Of a DNA stretch of 64,000 nt, positions 26,057-35,122 are shown one piece after another. The translations under genes were made by a program, and so were the position numbers. Origin of the DNA: an uncultured Methanoregula sp. (GTDB taxonomy: Archaea > Halobacteriota > Methanomicrobia > Methanomicrobiales > Methanospirillaceae); NCBI RefSeq assembly GCF_963662735.1, contig NZ_OY759744.1:682001-746000 (forward strand), given 5' to 3'. Below the pieces are notes generated by a model. That model was given only the letters and a program-made list of their open reading frames with translations. It was not told the origin of the DNA and made no database searches. The first letter of the stretch is position 1. Each line of letters begins with the position of its first letter.

Positions 26057-27190
26057 ATGGACGGATCGTTTCGGATCGGGCGTTTATTTGGGATTCCGAT
26101 CCTCATTCACTACACATTCCTGCTGGTCATCCCCCTTTTTGCATGGATCATCGGGAGCCAGATCACCACAACCATCGACATGCTCAAGGAGATCTTCCAG
26201 GTACCTATCGACACAACCATTGTCACGGCGGGTTTCATGCCGTACGTTCTTGGGACCATCTCGGCACTCGGCCTCTTCTTCGGGGTCCTTGTGCACGAAC
26301 TCGCCCATTCGGTTGTTGCACGGGCGAAAGGCATTGGGATCAACAGCATCACGCTGATGATCTTCGGCGGCATTGCCACCATGGAAGAGGGCGTGCCGGA
26401 CCCGAAGGCAGAACTCCCCATGGCCCTTGTCGGCCCGGTCGCAAGCTTCCTCTTCGGGCTCCTCTGCTGCGGGATCGTATACGCGGTCCCGTCGCTTTCG
26501 GTCAGCAGCAGCACGGCAGGCGTGATCATCTTTGTCTTCGGGTATCTCGGCGTGCTCAACATCCTCCTGTGTTTCTTCAATCTCATACCCGCATTCCCGA
26601 TGGATGGCGGGAGAGTGCTGCGGGCCTGGCTTGCAGGGAGGATGCCTCTGCACCGGGCCACCCAGATTGCTGCGGACGTGGGAAAAGGATTTGCGGTCAT
26701 CTTCGGCATCATCGGCCTTTTCATGTTCTCGCCATTCCTTATCCTGATCGCGCTCTTCATCTATATCGGGGCGAACATGGAATCGGTAGCCGTCAAGTAC
26801 AGCCACCTGCTGCAGGATGTGACGGTAGGTTCGATGATGAGCAGCCCGGTGACCACGGTACCATCGAGCCTGCCGGTCAGCCAGGCAATCGCGATGATGT
26901 ACTCGAGCAAGCACCTTGGCTTCCCGGTTGTCGAGCGGGACATGCTGGTTGGCATGATCACGCTTGCCGATGTCAACAGGACTTCGCCCATTGACCGCGA
27001 GGCCATGCAGGTGCGGGACGTCATGACCCGCGACCCGATCACGCTTCCCCCCACCGCACCGGTTGTCGATGCCCTCCGGATCATGTCAGCCCACAACTTC
27101 GGCCGGATCCCGGTTGTCGAGGACGGGAAGATCCTTGGCATTGTCACGAGAACGGATATCCTGAAAGTAACAGAACTCCGTCAGATTTAG
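26057..27190 (+). CDS. Site-2 protease family (M50) membrane metalloprotease with two CBS domains
   Basis: 377 aa. Catalytic HELAH is at residues 80-84 and the third zinc ligand in FPMDGGRV at about 182, both inside a bundle of about six membrane helices (residues 15-235). The C-terminal 120 residues are a pair of CBS domains (VGSMMSSPVTTVPS, VRDVMTRDPITLPP) that bind adenosine nucleotides and probably gate the protease by energy state. The substrate is unknown. The start codon is only about 30 bp from a palindromic TATA element, so the mRNA is almost leaderless. Confidence 0.93.
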   Translation: MDGSFRIGRLFGIPILIHYTFLLVIPLFAWIIGSQITTTIDMLKEIFQVPIDTTIVTAGFMPYVLGTISALGLFFGVLVHELAHSVVARAKGIGINSITLMIFGGIATMEEGVPDPKAELPMALVGPVASFLFGLLCCGIVYAVPSLSVSSSTAGVIIFVFGYLGVLNILLCFFNLIPAFPMDGGRVLRAWLAGRMPLHRATQIAADVGKGFAVIFGIIGLFMFSPFLILIALFIYIGANMESVAVKYSHLLQDVTVGSMMSSPVTTVPSSLPVSQAIAMMYSSKHLGFPVVERDMLVGMITLADVNRTSPIDREAMQVRDVMTRDPITLPPTAPVVDALRIMSAHNFGRIPVVEDGKILGIVTRTDILKVTELRQI

Positions 27191-27340
27191 ACCATCAATC
27201 GCCTCATCACCCGCTGGATTGCCGGTACGTTCAGCATTCAGTATACCGGTTTTTCAATCCAGCCGGAATCTTTTTTTGTACATTTTTTGTCAGGCTGTAC
27301 GGTAGTGAACCTGATAGTCCGAACATTTTTCCACCTCCGA

Positions 27341-27351
27341 CCCCCCCCCCC
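27341..27351. repeat. Homopolymeric C11 tract
   Basis: Eleven consecutive C residues lie in the non-coding gap between the convergent protease and radical-SAM genes, followed by short TCCCAMT-like repeats. Such tracts slip during replication; here no coding frame is affected. Confidence 0.8.
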
Positions 27352-27382
27352 AGTCCCACTAATCCCAATGATCCCAATAAAA

Positions 27383-29026
27383 TCAGAACTGCATCACGGA
27401 ATCGATTGCCGAGCTTCCGGCAACCTTCCGGTACGCGGCGAGATCCGTAAACGGCCGTTTCGCGATCACGGCTGCAACTCTCTTTTTCCCCACGCCCGGC
27501 AGCCACTTCATTGCCTGGGCCGGCAGCGTATTGATCGTAACGGGCACCGGCAGCACGGTAACCGACCGCATGCCCCAGTCCACTACCACGGCATCGATCA
27601 TCGTCCCTTTCGGCAGCCGGAGCGGTATGCCTGCGAGAATCGGGTAGGAACCCGGCTGCCGCCCGAATGAGAGTTCGCCCGATACTTCCACCCGGACATC
27701 GTGGAGCACCGTACCGATCGGGTACACCCGCTGGAGCATAGGAAGGTCAATTTTAGTCCGGACAAATTCCTTGAAGGCCCGGAATCGGCGCTCGTACTTC
27801 CCGAGCGTGTTCTCCGTATAGGCCCGCGTGCCTTCAAAGGGCATCACCTGCCGGATGTTCACCCGCCGCACCGAGAGACCGCTGTCCCGGACCCGGACAA
27901 GGAACTGTTCGCCCAGGTCATAGGTAGTCTCCGTCTCGCCCGCAAGTCCGCAGACGAAGTTGAGGCCCGGCAGCAGTTCGGGAACATTGTCCCGCCGCAT
28001 CCCGCCCTCCTCGTTCACGATCTCTATGGCCCGGAAGACCTCGTCCGGCTGGGCCTTGAGGTTGTTCGCCGCAACCACAGCGGGGTCGGCGGTCTCCATA
28101 CCAAACGCAGCCACATCGCCGGAGGTATGGTGCCGGATAATGGCCCGCAGCGCCTCCCGGGCAGCATCCTCGTGCCGGGCAATGGTGGCCGGGTTCGTGT
28201 TGTCGATGTGCAGGGTTTTCAGATCAGGTGCTGCCGTGCGGATGGCAGAGAACAAAACATCGATCTTCTCCGGATCCGGTGCAGGATACTCGCCGGGACC
28301 GGCACCATAGGCAAGGATATCCGGCTGCCGGCCAACCCGGAAGTGCCGGGCTCCGCTCGCATGGAGGGCCGCAACTTCTGCGGCAACTCCCGCAATACTC
28401 CGGTACTTTGGCAGGCCGTAGAATGGCTCCGTGCAGAACGAGCAGCCACCGGTGGCGCCGTGGGAGCAGCCCCGGGCAGTCTCCAGCTCGCACATCACCC
28501 AGGGAAAATCCGGGTGCTGGGTGATGATGGCACTCCCCGCAACACTCCAGGGATCGGTCCGGGCATAATCGAGCGCACCCGCGGTCCCGTTACCGGCCAG
28601 GTATTCATCAAGAGCAACAGCCGGCTCGCCGGTCAGGAGGGCATCGAACCCGCTGATCACCTGCCGGATGGCGGGAGTACCCCCTTCACCGGCATACCCG
28701 AAACCAATCGGTCCCCCGATCAGCTTCTTCGGCCCGCGGATCGTATGACCGAGCTGCTGGATCTCGGTGAGGGTGGCAGGCGTCCCCCCGAGATATTTAC
28801 CGGGGACCGTAGTACCGGCAATCATAACCAGTATCTCTGCCTTGTTCAGGTCACTGAACAGGAGCGGATCGATCCGGAGCTGGTCGATAGTCAGGTACCT
28901 GGCCGTGTACCCGTGGGAAGCGAGGGCTCCTGCAACCGTCCGGATATAGGGCGAGATATAGGGCGGGACCCCGAGACACGCGGGTTCGTCCACGTACCCG
29001 TCAAGAATGAAGGCTGTCCGGCTCAT
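27383..29026 (-). CDS. Radical SAM protein with C-terminal helix-hairpin-helix (COG1031 type)
   Basis: 547 aa. N-terminal B12-binding-like region (about 1-180), then an unusual cluster motif GCSHGATGGCSFC (C-x7-C-x2-C) in a radical SAM domain (about 185-440), and a C-terminal helix-hairpin-helix (LPGVGKKRVAAVIAKRPF). The HhH implies contact with nucleic acid, perhaps tRNA or DNA modification. Function not established. It overlaps mptE by 4 bp, which suggests a conserved operon rather than chance. Confidence 0.88.
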   Translation of the reverse strand: MSRTAFILDGYVDEPACLGVPPYISPYIRTVAGALASHGYTARYLTIDQLRIDPLLFSDLNKAEILVMIAGTTVPGKYLGGTPATLTEIQQLGHTIRGPKKLIGGPIGFGYAGEGGTPAIRQVISGFDALLTGEPAVALDEYLAGNGTAGALDYARTDPWSVAGSAIITQHPDFPWVMCELETARGCSHGATGGCSFCTEPFYGLPKYRSIAGVAAEVAALHASGARHFRVGRQPDILAYGAGPGEYPAPDPEKIDVLFSAIRTAAPDLKTLHIDNTNPATIARHEDAAREALRAIIRHHTSGDVAAFGMETADPAVVAANNLKAQPDEVFRAIEIVNEEGGMRRDNVPELLPGLNFVCGLAGETETTYDLGEQFLVRVRDSGLSVRRVNIRQVMPFEGTRAYTENTLGKYERRFRAFKEFVRTKIDLPMLQRVYPIGTVLHDVRVEVSGELSFGRQPGSYPILAGIPLRLPKGTMIDAVVVDWGMRSVTVLPVPVTINTLPAQAMKWLPGVGKKRVAAVIAKRPFTDLAAYRKVAGSSAIDSVMQF

Positions 29027-29643
29027 ATGTTGTGACCAGTGAGGGCGAGAAGTTTCCGGGCCCAGAAGAGTTTTCCCCGTTTCAGCGGGTCCACGTCCTT
29101 GTCGTCAAGATCGAACCCGACAAGACTGATCTGCGAGGCTCCCAGCTCGTCGGCCGCGAAGACCGCCCGGTCGCCATCCGTGAATCCCCCGAAATTGTAG
29201 ACATGCGGAAGGGGTGTACTCTGCGTTGTCCCGATCACCCGGCTTCTGAACCGGGGCACCCAGTGCCGGAGGAGAGGCATATTGTCGCCGTGTGCATGAA
29301 TCACCACGATAGTTCCCTCTTTATTCAGTTCAACGAACCGGTCGGTTGCCCCGTCAAGGTCCGTAAAGATTGCATCCGGGAAGATCCCGTGGGAGTCGAG
29401 CACCTCGGCTGCGGCATCCGCTGCAAAGACAATCCCGGAGATCTGATCCAGTTCGTCCTTCAGGCACGGGGCATTGCCGCAGACCGTGACCGGGTTCCCG
29501 TCCGTGAGCGAGGCAAGCGATATGAGGCTGTCGCATTCGAGCAGGGATGAAAGAAGCCGGGCTGCTTCCTCGTCCCCTGCACGGTCGAACCCGAAGTAGT
29601 CAAGGATCTCCTTGTAATGGGGCTCCCAGGCCGAAAACTCCAT
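29023..29643 (-). CDS. mptE: 6-hydroxymethyl-7,8-dihydropterin pyrophosphokinase MptE
   Basis: 206-aa archaeal MptE (former DUF115). It transfers pyrophosphate from ATP to 6-hydroxymethyl-7,8-dihydropterin, the step before coupling with the ribosyl-arene in methanopterin synthesis. Recognisable blocks are SLTDGNPVTVCGNAPCLK-like near residue 45, DAIFTDLDGATDRFV, and VIHAHGDN. The later-acting RFAP synthase-type enzyme is encoded at 46701. Middle gene of an apparent three-gene operon. Confidence 0.92.
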   Translation of the reverse strand: MEFSAWEPHYKEILDYFGFDRAGDEEAARLLSSLLECDSLISLASLTDGNPVTVCGNAPCLKDELDQISGIVFAADAAAEVLDSHGIFPDAIFTDLDGATDRFVELNKEGTIVVIHAHGDNMPLLRHWVPRFRSRVIGTTQSTPLPHVYNFGGFTDGDRAVFAADELGASQISLVGFDLDDKDVDPLKRGKLFWARKLLALTGHNI

Positions 29644-29674
29644 TCAGGATCCCCCAAATCTCCCAGACAGGGAG

Positions 29675-31144
29675 TTAAGCACCATTCTTCTTTCCCTCGG
29701 TTTCAAGGCCGACAAGGGTCTTGAACTTCTGGAGGACCGGTTCGATGACAAATTCCAGGAGCTGGGCCTTGTTCTCCACCTTGCCAAAGTAATGAAGCGG
29801 CAGGTTGGCAGCTGCCATATTCGGGTGGCCGCCGGCATCGCCCATCTCCCCGAAGGCTTCAGAAAGGGCATTACCTATATGCAGCCGGATATCGCGGTTG
29901 CGGGCCGAGATGATGATGGCGTTATCGGTGATGCCGTACACGAGCGCCGTGTTGACCCCTTCGAGCGTGATGAGAAGTTCGGCAGCCTGCGGGAGGGCGT
30001 CGCGGTTCATCACGTAACCCACGTTCGCAAAGAGATAGCCGCTCTGGATCTTACGCTCGTGGATCGCTTTTCCTATAACGTCCAGCGTTTCCTGCGACAT
30101 GGACGGGGACATGATCTTGTCGAGCAGGTCGGCATCCGTGAGGGGCAGGAGGAATCCCGCATAGTTGAGGTCCTGCGGGGTCACGTTCCGCTTGAACTCC
30201 TTGGTGTCCGTCCGGATACCGTAGAGAAGGGCCGTTGCCACCCGCTTGTCGACCGGCACATCGAGCTCCTGCAGGTACTGGGTCATGATGCTTGCGGTTG
30301 CCCCGACCCCGGGCCGGATATCCGTGAAGGAACCCGGGGCTACCGCGTGCTTCCCGTCCTTGTGGTGGTCGATGATGATATTGATCTTCGTCTGGGGCGG
30401 GACATCATTGTTGGCACCCGGGCCCGAACAGTCGACAAGGGCGAGGTACGTGCACTTCTGGAGGGCATCCGGGGTCAGGTGCTCCATCTTGATATCGAGC
30501 AGGTTCACAAACGTGCGGTTCTCCTGGTGGCCGATATTGCCCTCGTAAAAAATCCGGGGAGTGAGCGATTTCGGGTTCGCGTGTTTTGCGATCTCGGCAA
30601 GCGCCATGGCAGAGGAGATGGCATCCGGGTCCGGGTTCTTATGGGTGATGATCCCCAGCGTTCCTTCCCAGCCGGCAAGGAGCGTAAATAGCCGTTGCGA
30701 GATCCGGCTCGAATGCTGTTTTTTGATCTGGAGGATTGCGGAGCGGGCCACCACTTCCTGAGGGTACAAGACGAACTCCGCACCGGCAGCCGTGAGTTTC
30801 TGGCTGTTCACCGGGTCGGTGGCCAGGGCAACGATCTGCACGGAAGGGTAACGTTTCTTGATGGTGACAACCGCCGCAAGGTTGGCATCGGGGTCACCGG
30901 TCATGACAAAGGCGATCTCGAAAAGAGGAAGCCCGACCAGCATGTCGGCAGAGGCGATGTCGCGCTGGTAGGCATCGTATTTCTGGTCGCGGAGGTGCCG
31001 CACCCGGTTCTCGTCCCGGTCAATGATTACCACGCGCTCGTTCTCTTTTGCCAGTTCAAGAATGATATTGTAGCCGTTCGTACCGCAACCGAAAATACTG
31101 TATTTTGTCGGGCCGGAAGGTTCAAACGGGGCTGGTTCAGGCAT
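29675..31144 (-). CDS. DHH phosphoesterase fused to a TrkA-N (RCK) domain
   Basis: 489 aa. Residues about 14-140 are a TrkA-N NAD-binding domain (YSIFGCGTNGYNIILELA). Then comes a DHH domain with THKNPDPDAISSAMAL and the signature IIIDHHKDGKH, and a DHHA1 end with DAGGHPNMAAA. Related proteins are nanoRNases or cyclic-dinucleotide phosphodiesterases; the RCK domain suggests control by NAD(H) or a nucleotide. Start set at MPEPAPFEP, 24 codons inside the longest frame. Upstream of mptE by 31 bp. Confidence 0.9.
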   Translation of the reverse strand: MPEPAPFEPSGPTKYSIFGCGTNGYNIILELAKENERVVIIDRDENRVRHLRDQKYDAYQRDIASADMLVGLPLFEIAFVMTGDPDANLAAVVTIKKRYPSVQIVALATDPVNSQKLTAAGAEFVLYPQEVVARSAILQIKKQHSSRISQRLFTLLAGWEGTLGIITHKNPDPDAISSAMALAEIAKHANPKSLTPRIFYEGNIGHQENRTFVNLLDIKMEHLTPDALQKCTYLALVDCSGPGANNDVPPQTKINIIIDHHKDGKHAVAPGSFTDIRPGVGATASIMTQYLQELDVPVDKRVATALLYGIRTDTKEFKRNVTPQDLNYAGFLLPLTDADLLDKIMSPSMSQETLDVIGKAIHERKIQSGYLFANVGYVMNRDALPQAAELLITLEGVNTALVYGITDNAIIISARNRDIRLHIGNALSEAFGEMGDAGGHPNMAAANLPLHYFGKVENKAQLLEFVIEPVLQKFKTLVGLETEGKKNGA

Positions 31145-31248
31145 ATTACAGAAGATGTACCATTCCTCGGTATTAAGTGATTCCAAAGCAGGGGCATCCA
31201 AAACCTTTATTCGCAATTATCGACCACATTATTAGGTCTAACAGGCTT

Positions 31249-31322
31249 GGGTCTGTAGCTTAGTTCGGCATAGCGGCGGACTCTTAATCCGCAGGTCAAG
31301 GGTTCAAATCCCTTCAGGCCCG
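31249..31322 (+). tRNA. tRNA-Lys (anticodon CTT)
   Basis: 74-nt cloverleaf: acceptor GGGTCTG pairs with CAGGCCC including one G-U, the anticodon stem GCGGA/TCCGC encloses loop CTCTTAA with CTT at 31283-31285, and the T arm contains GGTTCAAATCC. Discriminator G; CCA is not encoded. A TATA-like sequence (cctttattcg) is 35-45 bp upstream. Confidence 0.96.
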
Positions 31323-31340
31323 TTTTCTTATTGTTTTTTA
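31323..31340 (+). terminator. U-rich terminator of tRNA-Lys
   Basis: TTTTCTTATTGTTTTTTAA follows directly after the discriminator base. Confidence 0.65.
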
Positions 31341-31359
31341 ATTACCACAGGTTTTCTTT

Positions 31360-32154
31360 TCAGCGAAACTCAAACGCACCCATCCCAAGATTGCCCCAGT
31401 ACCAGCTCTGGTGGAGGATCGTTCCTTTTGCCCCCGGCCCGGCGGCACCCATTGTGACGAGAAGCGGCATGAAGTGGTCGGGATACGGCTGGGCATGGGC
31501 GGCTGCAGGTGCGATCTCACGGTAGCGGACGAGGCTCCTGCGATCTCCGGTTGTCACCGCGTGGTTCAGCCAGTCATTGAACCGGATTGCCCATCCCTCC
31601 GTAGGGAGACCTTCTCCCAGGGGAACCGTGGGATCCCCGAGCGGGTGGACCGCCCCACCGCTTCCGATGACAAGCACGCCCTCGTGACGGAGGGAGGCGA
31701 TCGCGTCGCCAAGGGCAAAGTGGCGTACCGGGTCGAGATGACCCTGGATGGAGAGCTGGACAACCGGAATGCCGGCTTCCGGATACATCAGCATCAGGGG
31801 CACCCATGCCCCGTGATCGAGACCGCGGCCGGTATCGGAATCGCACGGGAGGCCTGCTGATTCCACGAGACCGGCAACACGGCGGGCAAGATCCAAGTCT
31901 CCCGGCGCAGAATACGTGATCCCGTAGAGCTCATGGGGAAACCCGGAGAAATCGTGGATGGTTGCAGGGTTCAGCACCGCATTCACGGCAGGCCGGGGTG
32001 TATTCCAGTGGGCCGAGATACAGAGCACTGCTGCAATACCCTCAAACCGGGCGCCAAGTAAGGCGAGAAATTCCCGGGCCGGCACGCCCCGTTCCAGCGG
32101 CAGGACCGGGGCGCCGTGCGAGACGAAGAGCGTGGGAAGCGGTGCCGGGGTCAT
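31360..32154 (-). CDS. DODA-type extradiol dioxygenase family (LigB-like)
   Basis: 264 aa. Metal-site landmarks of the LigB/DODA family are present: LFVSHGAP near the start, CISAHWNTP, GLDHGAWVPL and HAQPYPDHF. Plant and bacterial relatives cleave catechols (4,5-DOPA dioxygenase), which needs oxygen. In an anaerobe the physiological role is doubtful; it may bind metal for another reaction. Start placed at MTPAPLPTLF. Divergent from rubrerythrin, an oxygen-stress gene. Confidence 0.88.
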   Translation of the reverse strand: MTPAPLPTLFVSHGAPVLPLERGVPAREFLALLGARFEGIAAVLCISAHWNTPRPAVNAVLNPATIHDFSGFPHELYGITYSAPGDLDLARRVAGLVESAGLPCDSDTGRGLDHGAWVPLMLMYPEAGIPVVQLSIQGHLDPVRHFALGDAIASLRHEGVLVIGSGGAVHPLGDPTVPLGEGLPTEGWAIRFNDWLNHAVTTGDRRSLVRYREIAPAAAHAQPYPDHFMPLLVTMGAAGPGAKGTILHQSWYWGNLGMGAFEFR

Positions 32155-32290
32155 GAAAGAACCTGTATCCCGGAAGTAAAAAAAGCGTGGGATCAAAGCA
32201 GCGGGAGAGGAACTACCCGCCGGGGAGTACTCCCCCATAGCAGGGTATATCATTGCGGACAGGTAAGGATCACGTGGACCAGTGAAAATC

Positions 32291-32863
32291 ATGCAGTTCA
32301 AAGGCAGCAAGACCGAGAAGAACGTACTCGCGGCATTTGCCGGGGAGTCGCAGGCACGGAACCGCTACACCTTCTTTGCAAGCGCAGCAAAGAAAGAGGG
32401 CTACGAGCAGATCGCGGCGATCTTTTTGCAGACCGCAGAAGAAGAGAAGGAACATGCAAAAATGTTTTTCAAACTGCTGAAAGGAGGGGATGCCGAGATT
32501 ACCGCAACCTACCCCGCAGGTGTGATCGGGAGCACGAAGGAGAACCTTCTCGCTGCAGCGCTGGGAGAGGAGATGGAATGGGGCACCATCTACCCGGGAT
32601 TTGCGGCAACGGCAACAAAGGAAGGGTTCAAGGATATTGCCTCCGTCTTCAGGATGGTGGCAAAAGTCGAGGAGCACCACCAGGCACGCTATACAAAACT
32701 GCACGAGAACCTGGTGAATGGAACCATTTTCAAATCGGAGATGCCCGTAAAATGGTATTGCCGGAACTGCGGGTACGTCCACGAAGGAAAGGTGGCTCCC
32801 GCCAGGTGCCCGGTCTGCGAACACCCGAAGGCATACTTCGAGATAACCGCAGAGAACTATTGA
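32291..32863 (+). CDS. rbr: Rubrerythrin
   Basis: 190-aa non-haem diiron protein reducing hydrogen peroxide. The four-helix ferritin-like domain has the Glu/His ligands in AFAGESQARNRY, EEEKEHAKMF, LGEEMEW and KVEEHHQARY. The C-terminal rubredoxin domain has two CxxC knuckles (CRNCGY, CPVC). Start at ATG (MQFKGSKTEKN), matching the family; a GTG is 9 bp upstream. Followed by a T-run. Confidence 0.96.
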   Translation: MQFKGSKTEKNVLAAFAGESQARNRYTFFASAAKKEGYEQIAAIFLQTAEEEKEHAKMFFKLLKGGDAEITATYPAGVIGSTKENLLAAALGEEMEWGTIYPGFAATATKEGFKDIASVFRMVAKVEEHHQARYTKLHENLVNGTIFKSEMPVKWYCRNCGYVHEGKVAPARCPVCEHPKAYFEITAENY

Positions 32864-32865
32864 TA

Positions 32866-32878
32866 TTTTTTATTTTTT
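32866..32878 (+). terminator. U-run terminator of rubrerythrin
   Basis: Two six-base T runs separated by A directly follow the stop codon. Confidence 0.65.
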
Positions 32879-32925
32879 CAGTCCCTCTTTAATCCCTGGA
32901 TTATGAGCCGGGTCATCCGCCGGAG

Positions 32926-33594
32926 TTATGGTATCCAGCCCATACGGACCCAGCGCTCGTACTCTTCGGTGCGGAAATCCCGGTTTTCGATTACGAGATC
33001 CCTGAAAAATTCCCGGTTGCCGGCAATCTCTTCTTCCTGGTTCGGATCGGAGAATCCCTGTCCGATTGCTTCAGCAAGTTTCTTTCCAAGCGCCCGGGCA
33101 GCAGATCCCGTTGCGTCTACCGCATCCATGTTCCCTCCCGTGGCAACACTGATTCCGCCCACCGCTACCACGCCAAGATAGTTGAGGACATGGTTCTGGT
33201 ACGCCACTACTTCATCCCCGCCGGATGTGTGCGTTGTCGCAACCGAGCAGCCGTATTTGCCGGCCAGGATCTGGTAGTGGATCGCGTCCGCGAGCCTGTC
33301 GAAAAAGAGTTTCATCTGGCCGGGGATGTTATCGATATAGACCGGTGATGCAAAAACGATCCCGTCCGCGTTCTTCATCCGGTCAACAATGGCCGGGACA
33401 TCATCCTCGTACACGCAGATCCCGTTGAACGAGCAGCCCTCGCAGGCCGTGCAGGGAGTGACCTGTAAATCGCAGAGGTCGATAATTTCGGTCCCGGCAC
33501 CGGCTTCTGCTGCTCCTTCAAGGATGAGTGAGGCAAGTATCCGGGTCGTGCTCCGGATCGTCCGGGGGCTTCCGTTGATGGCAAGGATTTTCAT
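32926..33594 (-). CDS. Iron-sulfur flavoprotein (Isf/flavodoxin family)
   Basis: 222 aa. KILAINGSPR is the FMN phosphate loop; the compact Cys motif CTACEGCSFNGIC (C-x2-C-x2-C-x5-C) is that of the Isf family, which holds a 4Fe-4S cluster beside FMN. SPVYIDNIPGQMKLFFDR is the second FMN segment. These enzymes reduce oxygen, peroxide or quinones in methanogens. The neighbour rubrerythrin, on the opposite strand, supports a stress role. ATG 6 bp inside a GTG chosen as start. Confidence 0.9.
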   Translation of the reverse strand: MKILAINGSPRTIRSTTRILASLILEGAAEAGAGTEIIDLCDLQVTPCTACEGCSFNGICVYEDDVPAIVDRMKNADGIVFASPVYIDNIPGQMKLFFDRLADAIHYQILAGKYGCSVATTHTSGGDEVVAYQNHVLNYLGVVAVGGISVATGGNMDAVDATGSAARALGKKLAEAIGQGFSDPNQEEEIAGNREFFRDLVIENRDFRTEEYERWVRMGWIP

Positions 33595-33709
33595 GATCAC
33601 GTTGACTCCTGTACAGGAAATTGGACGGCCGGGGTTATTATGAATGGGGGAGTGCGATAATGAGATTCCACTATCCTGATAACAGAATTCTGGAAGCAGG
33701 CATTGTTAA

Positions 33710-35122
33710 TCAGAGATCCAATATCCGTCGGGGAGCGGTCCGGACAAGCGGTTTTGCATAACTGGCCTCCAGGAACAATCTGATCTCTTTCCTGAGATCT
33801 TTTTCCTCGATCACGTTATCAAGATAACCTGACTCAGCATAGCGCCGGACATCGCAGTTCTCCTGCATCCGGTCTGCCATATCCGACTGATCTTTTGCAG
33901 AGAGGTTATTTTTCCGGCCGAGACGCTGGATCGCTTTCCTGCCGTAAATCGCGATGCAGGCATGAGGCAATGCCAGAAACCGCTCGGGTGCAAAACCCGG
34001 ACCGCCCATGGCATACAAGCCTGCAGTGTAAGCTTTGCGAACAACAATGCACAGGTGAGGGACACAAAGATTGGCAATCGTTGAAAAAACAAGGGCACCG
34101 TAACGGATGATCCCTCCCTGTTCAGCTACTTTCCCCACCATGAATCCAGGCACATCTGCAAGGAAAACAATGGGAATATTAAACGCATCGCAGAGCGAGG
34201 CGAATGCCGCGATCTTCCGGCACGTTTCCGGAAAGAGGATCCCGCCCCGCTCACCGGCATTGTTTGCAATGATGCCAACCGGCATCCCACCTACCCGTGT
34301 AAAAGCGGTTATTATCTCCCGGGCATATCCTTCCCGGTGCTCGAGAAATGAACCGCTGTCGATGAAGGAACCAAGCAGCTGGTGCATATCAAATGCCTGA
34401 TCGGGATCGGGAGGGACGATGCTCTTTTCAGGAAAAGTGGCCGGCTCCGTATCATCCCGCAGAATTACCGGGGGTCTCTCGGTGAATGTACCGGGAAACA
34501 GCGCCAGGTAGTTGCGGACCCAGTCCATGGCTTCACGTTCTGAAAAAACCAGTTTGTCGCAGGTCCCGGAGATCTCCGTATGCATCCTGGCACCACCGTA
34601 ATCCTCGTACGGACTCGTATCGCCGGTCATCAGCCGGACCATATCCGGCCGTGCAAGCGACATTCCCGCCCCGTCAACCATGATAACCGTATCGCATTCG
34701 GCAACCGGGTAGGTCAGGGTCGTTGCAATGGGGCTGAAAACAACGGCGATTGTCGGGACTATACCCGAGAGGCGGGCAAAACGGGCAAAGACCAGCCCGA
34801 CTCCCCTGGGATCAATGAACGTCCGGTATAAGGTGAGCGGGATTGCGGTCGTCTCCATGGCCACCCGCTGGGGTCGATCGGCAAGAAGTATGATGGGAAT
34901 CTTTCGGTTTTCTGCCAGATCAAGGAGAGCAAGTTCCTGCTGGAGGAACTCGAAGGGATCGACCGTGACGGAGGATTCGGGATTAATGGCGATAATGCAA
35001 ACCTTACGATTCTGGATCGTGGCAATGCCTCCGATAATTTCCCCGTTGTCATCATCTCCATGAAGGACAAAACTCCCTGCATCAAGCAGGAGTGCTAAGC
35101 GACGGGTCATAAGCGGGTTCAA
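33710..35122 (-). CDS. Carboxyltransferase, propionyl/acetyl-CoA carboxylase beta-like
   Basis: 470-aa crotonase-fold carboxyltransferase with both halves: N-terminal (ARMHTEISGTCDKLVFSE) and C-terminal (NNAGERGGILFPETCRK, FLADVPGFMVG, YTAGLYAMGGPGF). It would move CO2 from carboxybiotin to an acyl-CoA, but no biotin carboxylase or biotin carrier is nearby. The N-terminal part diverges from standard PccB. TTG at 35122 has GGAG at 9 nt and is the preferred start; an ATG lies 12 bp further in. An inverted repeat lies in its promoter. Confidence 0.85.
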   Translation of the reverse strand: MNPLMTRRLALLLDAGSFVLHGDDDNGEIIGGIATIQNRKVCIIAINPESSVTVDPFEFLQQELALLDLAENRKIPIILLADRPQRVAMETTAIPLTLYRTFIDPRGVGLVFARFARLSGIVPTIAVVFSPIATTLTYPVAECDTVIMVDGAGMSLARPDMVRLMTGDTSPYEDYGGARMHTEISGTCDKLVFSEREAMDWVRNYLALFPGTFTERPPVILRDDTEPATFPEKSIVPPDPDQAFDMHQLLGSFIDSGSFLEHREGYAREIITAFTRVGGMPVGIIANNAGERGGILFPETCRKIAAFASLCDAFNIPIVFLADVPGFMVGKVAEQGGIIRYGALVFSTIANLCVPHLCIVVRKAYTAGLYAMGGPGFAPERFLALPHACIAIYGRKAIQRLGRKNNLSAKDQSDMADRMQENCDVRRYAESGYLDNVIEEKDLRKEIRLFLEASYAKPLVRTAPRRILDL

